From NCBI GenBank assembly GCA_016946835.1, contig JACVTC010000173.1, positions 215,001 to 265,422 of the forward strand: 50,422 nt of DNA, in the 5' to 3' direction. Both the position numbers and the translations under genes were made by a program. Under the pieces are notes generated by a model. That model ran no database searches and was not told the origin of the DNA. It saw only the letters and a program-made list of their open reading frames with translations. Shown here piece by piece: positions 34,767 through 44,613 of the stretch; position 1 is the stretch's first letter; every line of letters begins with the position of its first letter. The DNA comes from Neocallimastix lanati (nom. inval.). Lineage: Eukaryota > Neocallimastigomycota > Neocallimastigomycetes > Neocallimastigales > Neocallimastigaceae.

Positions 34767-34786
34767 AACCCTAACCCTAACCCTAA
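34767..34786. repeat. Internal telomere-like tract (CCCTAA)3
   Basis: AA followed by three exact CCCTAA units. On the other strand it reads TTAGGG, the usual fungal telomere repeat. It sits exactly between a D-type LTR and a TGTTGG-type LTR fragment. Confidence 0.9.
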
Positions 34787-34853
34787 TTCAGTAAAGAATT
34801 ATTAATAATATTTTATACAAAATAAAGGTTATTAATTCATTCTTTACCAACAA
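34787..34853 (-). repeat. Second TGTTGG-type LTR tip fragment (fold-back)
   Basis: Arms 34791-34809 and 34827-34847; direct repeat of 33905-33972 at about 880 bp distance. Confidence 0.7.
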
Positions 34854-35432
34854 TGGTACGTTATTTTTGTATATTACACCTTTTATATGATTTGGGAAAA
34901 GCAAGTTGTAAAATTATAAAATAGTATATTCTAATAAAAGAAATAAATAAAAAAATTATAACACAAAATTAATAATAAAGTTTTAATGAATAATAATGTG
35001 TTACTTTAAGTCTTTATTTTATTTAAAAGTTTCTTTCTTTATATAAGTACATATAGTTTTATTATAACTTAATTATATCCTTAAATTTATATTTTATTAA
35101 TAATATTAACCAAATATCTTAAATATTTATTCACCAGAATAATATTTTATAATCTTTATTTTCTAAATATTACTTAAATTCCTATTTTAACTATTATATT
35201 CTTTAAAGATATTAGCTTATTAAGTTCCTCTTTTTTAATATTTTATCTTTTACTTATTTTTATACTATAATTTATCTTAATTCTTATTGGTTATCTAATA
35301 ATTAAAATTATTTTTATTATTATATTTTTATATAATAATTAAACCTTATACCTATTATAAAATATATAAAGAATTATTTATTTTCTTATATTTTTAATAA
35401 TTTATTCTATTTAAGTGAGTAACGTATCAAGA
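34854..35432 (-). repeat. 3' LTR of element G2
   Basis: Preceded on the minus strand by the purine tract AAAGTGGGGGGTCT (35446-35433). Ends match as short inverted repeats (TGATACGTTA and TAACGTACCA). Confidence 0.7.
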
Positions 35433-35688
35433 CCCCCCACTTTGTCTAGACTTCGTCCCTTGAAGTCGTGATTCATGGACATAATGGATAAAATTGTTAA
35501 AAAAATGTTTTTATAATTTTGAAAATATATATTCTTTAAATTTTTATTTTTTTATATTTGAATTATATAACTATATAAATTTTTTTTTATATTCTTTGAT
35601 TATCTACTTATTAAAAAAAACTTGCTATAAATATTGTTTTAATTATTTAATGATATTGTAAATATATTTATATTATCTGATAAGTATC

Positions 35689-37072
35689 TTAGTCTTCATC
35701 TGTGAGGTTCAGTTCCGTAAAGTATGGGATAATATTCTTCAGGTGGATATTACGTTCTGCTATTTCACCAGTCGTTGGGTCGCATACTGTCACTGTGTTT
35801 AATTCTCTTTTAACAATTTGTAATGGTCCTGTGAAAACTGGGTCTAGCTTCCTTCGATTAAATACTTTCATTAATATTAAGTCCCCTGGTTTATAGTCAC
35901 TTCTCATTCTTTTGATTTGTTTCCTTCTATCGGACCAAAGTTTGTTTGCGGTTTCAATATTTCTTATGGCTTCCTTTATCCACTTATCATGCATCAAAAA
36001 TTTTCTGAACCAGTACTCTTCATCACTTTCCCATTCATTTTTCTTTTCAATATGAATGGATAATTCGAAAGGTTGTATATCCCTCCTTCCATACAATAAT
36101 TCAAATCTACTGTATTTTGTAACTTCACTTTTACAAGTACGTAGTGCCCATAAAGCACTATATAAAGTCTCATCCCAATGCTTATCTTTTTTTCCCAGGA
36201 TTCTTAGATAATTCCCAATTTCTTTGTTTCTGTTTTCAACTTCTCCATTCGAGGCTGGATGGTAAGTTGAAATATAGTGAACATAAACATCGTGTAGATC
36301 TAAGAATGCTTTTGCTTTATCTGCGGTGAACTGTGGATTATTGTCTGTTACCAGTATCTCAGGGATACCATGTCTTGGGAATACTTTCTTTAAAAAGTTT
36401 ATCACGTCATCTGCTTCCGAGGTTACTAATGGTTCAGCCTCTACCCATTTGGTTAAATAGTCAACTAGAACAATTATAAATCTATTACCTCTTGGAGTTT
36501 CTGGTAGAGGATCAATTAAATCGAGTCCAACTCTTGAGAAAGGGTATCCTTGAGGAGTGGCATTATCTTCTGGAAATTGATTTAATGTTTGTGGCTTACA
36601 TGTTTGGCATTTGTAACAACATCGAATATAATTATTAATATCCTTTTTCATATTTTTCCAATAATAATCTCTTTTTAGTCTGTTGTATGTCTTATATACT
36701 CCTTCATGGCCAATTTGATGAGCTTGATCAATTAATGTTAATTTTTCTTCTATGCTTTTCACTATGTACCTTAATTTATCACCTTGTTTATAATATTCTT
36801 TGCCATCAATAATTTTTATTCTTTTTTTGATATAATCTTCTATAAATTTATTAATACTATTACTATTATTATTATTATCACTTATACCATTATCACTATT
36901 ATCAACTTCATTATTATTGTTATATATAATATTTATTGTTTCTTTAGGTTTATCAGAATTTTCCAATCTAGACAGGGCATCAGCTATGACATTCTTCCTC
37001 CCCTCTTGATATTCGATTTTAACATTTAAGATGGATGATTCCGTAACCCATTTGAGATGTCTACTGTTGATA
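35689..37072 (-). CDS. Ty3/gypsy RNase H end and intact integrase (element G2)
   Basis: Open frame from the junction at 37072 to the stop at 35689, with no break. It starts inside RNase H (RHLKWVTESSILNVKIEYQ, then ADALSRLE), passes an Asn-rich linker and the segment KIIDGKEYYKQG, then the integrase HHCC finger (AHQIGHEG .. CYKCQTC), the core with all three acidic residues (VGLDLIDP, ILVTDNNPQF, SNGEVENRNKE) and a C-terminal GPLQIV SH3-like part. No chromodomain is present. Codon use is less AT-rich than the flanks. It has no start codon of its own at the junction (the first codons are inherited from the pol frame), so it is probably not expressed as such. Confidence 0.9.
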
Positions 37073-37152
37073 GGTTATATTAAAACCAAATATAATCTTA
37101 ACATTTTCTATTTTTTTTACAATTATTTTCTATTATTCTATGAGTAACGTAT

Positions 37153-37552
37153 CAACAGTGTTAAGGTTATGAGAAATTAAATAGAAAAATAAGTACACAA
37201 ATTTTATTTATTTTTATTAATTTTATTTATTTATTAATTGATTAATTTATTTTTATGATGATTTTCTAAAAATTGGTAGCAAAATTTACAACTATTTATA
37301 CTTTTTTTTTTAAGGCGTAAAAGTTGTTCTTGCCACTAAATTTTATATTATTACATTTTATTTTTTTATAAAAATTATTAAATTTAAATTGATTTTTATA
37401 ATCAATTATATAAAATTTAATTATAATAATATAGATAAAATACATTTATAATATTAATAAAACATTTTTTCTTTTTTTTTTTTTTTTTTTTTTGAAAAAT
37501 CTATCTAAAATATTACTAATAAGAATTTATTTAATTGGCTTTGTAAACTCCT
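37153..37552. other. AT-rich spacer
   Basis: No gene is seen. Only T and A tracts (37471-37493) and, at the end, the CTCCT duplication of the next solo LTR. Confidence 0.5.
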
Positions 37553-38307
37553 TGTAAAGAGTTTGGAAGAAACAGATTACAAATAACAAAATACACAAAA
37601 TATTTTAAAACACGTAATAAAAAAAATTCCTTTTTAATAAATAATCTTTTATTAAATTTAAAAATAAATCTCTTCTCGTTATTAACTATTTGATAGTCAA
37701 TAACTAATACATCGATTTAAATAATGAATTTTACATGTATTTATATTTTTTCATGATTACATTTATATATATCAAACCTATTTAATATACATATATTACT
37801 ATTTATTTATAAACAAAAATATTTATTAATAATTTTATTAAATAATAATTAACTAAAACTAAACAATAATTAATTCAATAAACTTTCAACTTATTTACAA
37901 TAATAATTGAATTCAATAAGAACTCATTTATTAGATATTTATTATTTAAATATTATTAATACTAATGTTTATATATTTACAATTTAAAACTATTTTTATA
38001 AACTATTTAAACTAATTTTAACTATTTAAAACTATTCCGAAATTAATTTTAAAGTATTTTAAACTAACTAAACTAAGTTAAATAGAATAACTATTTTAAA
38101 TAAACTAAACTAAATTAACTAACTTAAATAAATTATTTAGATTAAATTTATTATCCAAAATTATTTAAATAATAATTTATCCTTTATGAAAAGTTTACAT
38201 AAATTTATAATTAATTTTCATATAGGTAAATCATAAATTTATGTAATTTTATTACATTAATTAGTTATGTAATAATTAATTATTAAAGATTTTATTAAAT
38301 CTTTACA
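37553..38307 (+). mobile_element. Solo LTR, family B, with CTCCT duplication
   Basis: 755 bp, TGTAAAGAG..TCTTTACA, flanked by CTCCT at 37548-37552 and 38308-38312. Inserted in the integrase zinc-finger region of element G3; the host frame (GHEGV, then YKA) can be followed for a few codons on the far side. Confidence 0.9.
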
Positions 38308-40736
38308 CTCCTTCGTGGCCTAGACCATGGGCTTCTTCGATTAATTTTTGCTTCTCTTCTTTGTTGTGAACTATTCTTCTCAGTTGTTCTCCTTGTTTAA
38401 GATATTCCACACCATCAATTTTAAATATTCTCTTTTTAATATACTCATTCATTAAATTATTTATATTATTGGTACTAGAAATATAATTATTAATATTATC
38501 ATCAGTAACATTATTAATACTATTATTGATTATATTTATAGTTTCAAAACTTGTGGGAATTCTCAATAGTGCATATGCTAGGACATTCTTCCTCCCCTAT
38601 TGATATTGGATATTAAGGTTTAACGAAGAAATCACACTAACCCACTTAAGGTGTCTATGGTTTGTTGGTTCTCTGTTATGGAATACACCAATAAGAGGTT
38701 TGTGATCAGTATATACAATTGTGGTAAATGGACTACTAGTTATATATGCTTTAAATTTTGTACGCAATAATACACTGCTGTTTCTTCAAGATCAGTAACA
38801 CTGTAATTTAATTCAGCAGGCGTGAGAGTACGACTTTCAAAATATATAGGAACCTCTATATTTTGGTCCGACATTTGTAAAAGGACACCTCCTACTCCAT
38901 CCAAGGAAGCATCGGTTCGTATAATAAAAGGTTTGGAGAAATCTGGGGAAGAAAGAATGGGGGCTGTAATTAGTTTCTCCTTTAAGGATTCAAATGCAAT
39001 AGTACAATTGTTGTTCCAGACAAAAGGTACGTCTTTTTTTAAAAGATTATATAAAGGTTTTGATATCATTGAAAAATTTTTTATAAATTTTCTATAATAC
39101 CCGACAGCGCTCAAAAAGGATTTTAATTGCGTAATAGTTTTAGGAGGGGTCCAGTTAGCTATAATTTTAACTTTTTCAGGGATTGATGAGAGACCGTTAA
39201 CAGACAGACGGTGACCCAAAATGGTAACTTCATTTTTAAAAAAATCACATTTTTCTAAATTAATTTTTAAATTATTTTCTTGTAATATTGCAAATACTTT
39301 AGATAGGTGTTCTAAATGTGATTCCATCGAGTGGGAAAAAATTATCAAATCGTCGATATAAACAAAGAGGCAGACACCGATTAAATCAAAAAAAATTCGG
39401 TTCATCTCCCTCTGAAAGGTTGCCGCACTGCACAGGCAACCTTTCAGAGGGAGATGAAGTTTCCGAACATGGTAGTAAACGCTGTCTTGTCCTTGTCTTC
39501 CGTGGCCATTGGAATTTGGTGGTAGCCCGAGAATAAATCAATAGTAGATAAAATTTTAGTATTTCCAATAAAGGTCAAAATATCATCAATTAAAGGTAAT
39601 GAATAGGAATCTTTGATTGTCAGGTTATTTAATTTACGATAATCGACACATAACCTCCAATCTCCATTTTTTTTAATACCAAATCAATCGGTGAGGACCA
39701 AGGTAGTAGGATGGTTCAATTAAATTACTATTTATTAATTTTATTAATTGGTTTTTTAAAGCTTTTATTTGTGCCTTAGATAATCTATATGCTTTTTGTT
39801 TTATGGGTTTAGCACCTTCTACTAGTACAATCTAGTGAGGTAGCAATTTAAAATGTCCTAAGTCGTTAGTCTTTAGTGCAAGCACGTTCTCATAGGTAGT
39901 AAAAAGATTTCTTGCCTTAATTATGTCTTCATTATTCAATTCATTAATAATCCTATTAATAATTTCATTTTTATTTTCTTTAATATCCGTAGATATTTCT
40001 CTTTCCTTTTGTATAGTTATAGTAAGTAATAATGGTTAAGATCTTTGTTCGTCTTCTTTTTGTTCATCTTCTTCCAAAGGAGCAAAAGTTTTATTAAAAT
40101 TCAGGTCATAAAAAAGGTCAGCTAATTTGTGTAAAGTATAATCATTATCAATATAATATAATGTATCGTTTACCAAATTAATGTCAAATCTATTTTTTTT
40201 AGGGAATCGACTCCAATTAGAATATTAAAGATGTCGTCCTTTTCTATTACCCGGAAATGATCTTTAAACGTACGAGTTCCAATGGTAACTTCTAACTCGT
40301 AAATTTCAGATTCAATTGAGGAATTAGAGTAAGCTTGGAAAATGGTTTCCTCAATTTTTCCAATGGCTTGTTTGTTAATTTTAAATTTTTTTAATGCTGA
40401 TCTTGTGATAGCATTCACACTAGCACAAGTATCTAAAAATATTTCACAATTAACACCTTCTATTTTTCCTAATATTTTTATTATTTTAAATTTATTCACT
40501 AACGTCAATACATTATTTAAGGAACTTTTAGGTGTTAATTTTAAAGATTTATTGAAATGAGCTCTAAGTTTCGGAAAGAGATCCAATAAGTACCCTAATT
40601 TAGTAACAACTTTTGTGGAGGCTATTTCTTTAACAAGATCCTGAAGAAGGTAATCATCTAGATATTCCATTAATTTAATATGACGCTCTTTTGTATTTGG
40701 ATTTATAATATCAGTAGATGTTTCTTCTTTTGTCAT
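38308..40736 (-). pseudogene. Ty3/gypsy protease, RT, RNase H (element G3), decayed
   Basis: Minus strand: retropepsin with IFLDTCASVNAI (Gly of the D-T-G box changed to Cys) and FNILIGVDSLKK (40736-40170), then RT pieces KPIKQKAYRLSK, IDLFSGYHQIPMA and FTTMFGNF. A 24-bp inverted duplication (39401-39458) replaces a few RT codons. The palm FVYIDDLIIFSHS is intact, followed by GYYRKFI, TDASLDGVGGVLL, FESRTL, a frameshift, TDHKPLIGVF, a stop in the EGRKN motif, and the pre-integrase segment IDGVEYLKQG ending at GHEGV, where the solo LTR sits. There are many stops and shifts. The protease ORF continues upstream beyond 48065, because a 7.3-kb element was inserted at GTCAT. Confidence 0.9.
39401..39458. 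repeat. 24-bp perfect inverted repeat inside RT
   Basis: 39401-39424 is the exact reverse complement of 39435-39458, with a 10-base loop. The arm at 39435-39458 does not code; the arm at 39401-39424 is the normal RT sequence (TFQREMN) on the minus strand. Confidence 0.97.
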
Positions 40737-40753
40737 TGTAACGAAATCTTCAG

Positions 40754-41492
40754 TGTAAGTGTTGACTAATTAATTAGTCACACTTAACCAAATATAATAT
40801 AAATATTATATTTATTTTTATTATTAATTAAGATTTAAATAATTTTTCAATAAAATAACACTTAATATTATTTAATATACTATAATTTTAATAATTGTTA
40901 TTAAATAATAAAATAAAAATAATTATTAATTGATAAAATTAATTTTTTAACTAATTAATAATTAATTATTATGAAATATAAACAATATCTTTAATTAATA
41001 ACCAATTTCTATTTAATATAAATAATTAATCATTTGATTTATCATTAACAATAATACGTGATTAATTATATTAAAACATTTAATATTAATATAATTAATA
41101 TTAAATTAATATAAAATTAGTTAATAATTATAAACTTAAAACATCATAATAAATAATTTCATAAAATATTGGTTAATTGCCAATATTAAATAATATTAAA
41201 TAATATTAAATAATATTAAATAATATTAAATAATATTAAATTATATTAAATAATAAATAATTAATTTATTTTATCTTTCAGGTTTTTTCTCATAATCTTT
41301 TTCCTGAAAGAATAACTTTTAAGATTATGAACAAAAAAAATTATAAATAACCTTGATTTTTTCTATAAAATAAAAATCAAGAGTTATTATTTAGAAAATA
41401 ATATATAATAAAATTTCTTAATAAACTCGAAATATTTTTTATCAATTATTGTTATTTTAATAAAAGTTAAGTATTAATTTTGTGTTATTACA
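40754..41492 (+). mobile_element. Solo LTR, family D, with TTCAG duplication, inside the H 5' LTR
   Basis: 739 bp, TGTAAGTG..GTTATTACA, flanked by TTCAG at 40749-40753 and 41493-41497. Has a (TAATATTAAA)n repeat at about 41183-41245, TATAAATAACC near 41342, a 10-bp stem CTTGATTTTT/AAAAATCAAG and GAGTTATTATT, in the same order as the other D copies. Confidence 0.9.
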
Positions 41493-41498
41493 TTCAGT

Positions 41499-42114
41499 TG
41501 ATACGATATTTTATTAAATACCGTATATGTTAGTTGGGCGTTTGTGCAAAAGGGAATTACTCCAAGAATATTATATTACAATAATTATATTTACTTTTTA
41601 TTTATTTATCTTTTATTATTTTATTTATTATATTTTATCATAAAAAAAAATACATGTTTTATTATTATTCCTTAAAAAAAAAGAAAATATTTATTTATAA
41701 ATTATTTTCATAATTATATTTTTTACTAATTTTATAAATTTTATTTATCGAAACACTAAAATTAATTAATAAATATAAATATCCATAACTTTTTACTTAT
41801 AACTATTAATTCATATTGTTTAACATTATTTAAAAATTATTTTAATATTAACATCAATTTAATTAAACATTCAATCTCCGTTATAATTAATATAACTAAT
41901 TTTACTATATTATCAACAATTCTTTTAATATTTTTAATATTATTATTTAATTTAATATTTTAATAATTAATAATAATAAATTATCTTTAATAATATATTA
42001 ATAATATATTTTAAGATTCATTATATAAAATTAATTTTTAATAAATATTTATATTAATAATTTTTCTAAATAATTTTTCTATTATTTTCTATTATTTTTA
42101 CTGGACATGCATCA
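41499..42114 (+). mobile_element. Solo LTR with CAGT duplication inside the H 5' LTR
   Basis: 616 bp, TGATACGATATT..GCATCA, flanked by CAGT at 41495-41498 and 42115-42118. Removing it and the D-type LTR restores continuity with the start of the 3' LTR. The TGATA..TCA ends and 4-bp duplication are like element E. Confidence 0.82.
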
Positions 42115-42743
42115 CAGTCAGTAAAATTAGAGCTTTGGTTCAATGGTTAGTTACATTGACCATGACCAATACTTCATGGGTTCGACTCACACCTCAACCC
42201 ATTTTGCATTAATAATTATTTTATTAATTATATTATTAATTATTAATAATATCTTCTTGAATATTCTTTCTGTATAAAATTATAGAAAGTTAAAGATTCT
42301 TTCGGTTCGTAATTCAACCGAAATGAATTTAGAAATTCTTATTATATAAATTATTTTATTCTTTTTGATAAGATTCATTTTCATCAATTAAAATCTATAT
42401 TCTAGAAACTTTACATTATTAATTATTACAAACATATTTCTAAATATTTCTTTAAAATTATTTTTACATGTTAAAACTGTTTTTCCGTTAAAAGTATAAA
42501 TAGTGCGAACTTCACGAATGAAAATATTTTTCTTCGTGCTTTTATTAATAATAATTAACGTATAAGTAATTCGAAATATTACCTTGTTGATTAATATTAA
42601 TAATTATTTTAAATTTTATAATTAATAAAAAATATTTCTAATAAAACGAATTATTTATACAGATAGTGTAAACCTATTGAGTTTTCTCCTTTCTGTGTTT
42701 CTATATCTCATCCCGCCTTTACAATAGAAGCACCTCCGTTACA
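42115..42743 (+). repeat. Main part of the H 5' LTR
   Basis: Matches 47437-48064. Contains a tRNA-like module (42130-42200), TATAAATAG at 42495-42503, a hairpin CACGAA..TTCGTG (42513-42538) and the proposed self-primer GTGCTTTTATT at 42536-42546. Confidence 0.92.
42130..42206 (+). other. tRNA-like module in U3 of the H LTR
   Basis: Box A-like TGGTTCAATGG at 42136-42146 and box B-like GGTTCGACTCA at 42179-42189, 43 nt apart from start to start, the spacing of a real tRNA. The arms pair poorly (no acceptor stem), so it is not a functional tRNA gene. A second copy is at 47450-47526. Confidence 0.7.
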
Positions 42744-42753
42744 ATAAAAGCAC
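42743..42753 (+). promoter_or_regulatory. Primer-binding site of element H (self-priming type)
   Basis: AATAAAAGCAC at the LTR/leader junction is the exact reverse complement of GTGCTTTTATT at 42536-42546, which lies 41 nt after the TATA box. It does not start TGG, so it is not an ordinary tRNA CCA-end site. Confidence 0.75.
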
Positions 42754-43216
42754 CTGCTAATCCAAGCCCTCAATACCTTTATGCTATCCCGCAGACATTC
42801 TACAGTACTTTTAGGAATTCTACTTTCTCAATATCTTTTGGCAATCGTTGGGTTTCTACTTTTACTAATACCTACTCTTCCGGTTCTCTCTATCTTAATC
42901 TAATAATCTTTGAATAAATCTTTTTATCTACTATCTCTTTAATACCGGACTTCTATATCTTTTAATCTCGGATTTTATCTCCTCCCAGACGAATAATTAC
43001 TGCCTATTGATTCCTATTCAAATTATCACCTTGTCTGTTTTGAGTTACCCTCACTATTATATAATTCAATCCTTTGTATTTATTATATTACCGGATAATC
43101 CTAATCCTATAGTTATTGAAATTAATTCTTATAACAAAAATTCTTGTACTACCCGATCATATAATTCAAATTAAACTTGTACTACCCTATTAAGATAAAA
43201 CTTACATTACCTTAAC

Positions 43217-43272
<56 letters not shown>

Positions 43273-43523
43273 GATAATATTAAATTAATCTTGTATTACC
43301 TTAACCCTTCAAAATTAATTCTAATATTTACCCAACAAAATTAATTAATAATTAGATAAATAATATTAAATTAATTTAATAAGAAAAAATTTTTAATTTT
43401 TAGATAAATATTTTAGATTAATTTAGTGAATAAATCAATTAGTTTTAGATAAAAAAAAAAAAAAAAAAAAAAAATTTTTCATTTAATTTATAACAAAAAT
43501 AATAATTTTTTAAATTAGCTTAG

Positions 43524-43577
<54 letters not shown>

Positions 43578-44613
43578 TAATATTAATATTAATAATTATA
43601 ATAATTTTTATTTTTAATTATTTTAATAAATTACTTGCTTGAAATAATAGCAAGAAAAACTTGTTCAATTTTATTTTTTATTTATTTATTTAAAAAAAGC
43701 GTTTATACGAGCGAATAGAGCTCATATACAGAGTTAGAAGAATTGTCTTCTTTAGTGTTGCACTCGACGAATAGATTTGGTTCTAGACTAGGTAAAACTC
43801 TATAAGAGAGCACCGTAGCCTATTATAAAGGAAAACGGTTCTAGGTTTGCAACAACTCTGGCGAATAAGGAGCTTACGTCACCGAAGGCGTAAGATTAAA
43901 ATTATAGTATTTTAAAATTTTATTTCGTGCTTACTCGCGGCACTAGTTATAATAGTACTGACGGTTTTTTCTATAGTTGTGAGTCAATAGTACTATTCTA
44001 TTTTATCAATCAATAATTTTATAATTAATATTATAATTTTATAATTAAGAAAACAAAGATTAAAATATAAATATAAGGTTTATACGACTTCCAAAGCGAC
44101 AGAAGTTGGTCTCTGTTTTCGTAACATTTTAGTGTTCAGATACTATTGATATAGGGGAAAATAATTTGTTTTATTCTTTTCAGCTAACAATAAGTTAGAC
44201 ATAATAAAGAATCTAACAATATTACTTCCTTTTGTCTATAAGACATTAACAATCGATTTTATCTGCGTTATCACTAAAAGGCTAAAGGAACTTATCGTAT
44301 AAAACTTTGATAGATTATATATTTAGTTGGTCCAATACTATATAATCTAGTTTATATTTCAGTAATTTTTGATAAATAATTATAAAATAAAAATATTCAA
44401 TTATAAAATATTATAAAGTGTTATTAAAATTTTGTGTTCTTATCCATTAACCTTGGAAACCTACCAATAAACAACTTTTGAACTTTTGGAATCGCTACTA
44501 CCTATCTACCTTTGGATTATTGGAATCTCTACTACCACTTTGGGAACTTCTGGATTCTACCGCCTATTCTTTACCTTTGAAAACTTATTCTACTCTACCT
44601 TATTTATTTCAAT
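42754..44613 (+). other. Leader of element H
   Basis: 1.86 kb without a long ORF. The first part (42754-43210) is C/T-rich; A tracts follow at 43221-43267, 43451-43474 and 43530-43574. From 43700 to 44160 it is GC-richer and structured: three CGAATA motifs and the stem CTTACG/CGTAAG near 43873-43891. It may carry packaging or translation signals. Confidence 0.6.

Larger units (their letters stand above)
34854..37152 (-). mobile_element. Ty3/gypsy deletion derivative (element G2)
   Basis: Minus strand: an 80-bp 5' LTR tip (37152-37073) is joined directly to the end of RNase H, followed by an intact integrase, a purine tract and a 579-bp 3' LTR (35432-34854, TGATACGTTACTC..TAACGTACCA). The 5' tip and the 3' LTR share TGATACGTTACTCA and then TAGAATAA with a small gap. 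Everything from the rest of the 5' LTR to mid-RNase H is deleted. Confidence 0.75.

Noticed and set aside
34854-37152. Target-site duplication for G2
   Set aside because: Flanks CTGT and TTGT match at only three of four bases.
41183-41245. CRISPR-like array
   Set aside because: The TAATATTAAA units are contiguous with no spacers; it is a simple tandem repeat in an LTR.
42130-42206. A functional tRNA gene
   Set aside because: Box A and box B fit, but the acceptor and D stems do not pair and the sequence is inside both LTRs of element H.
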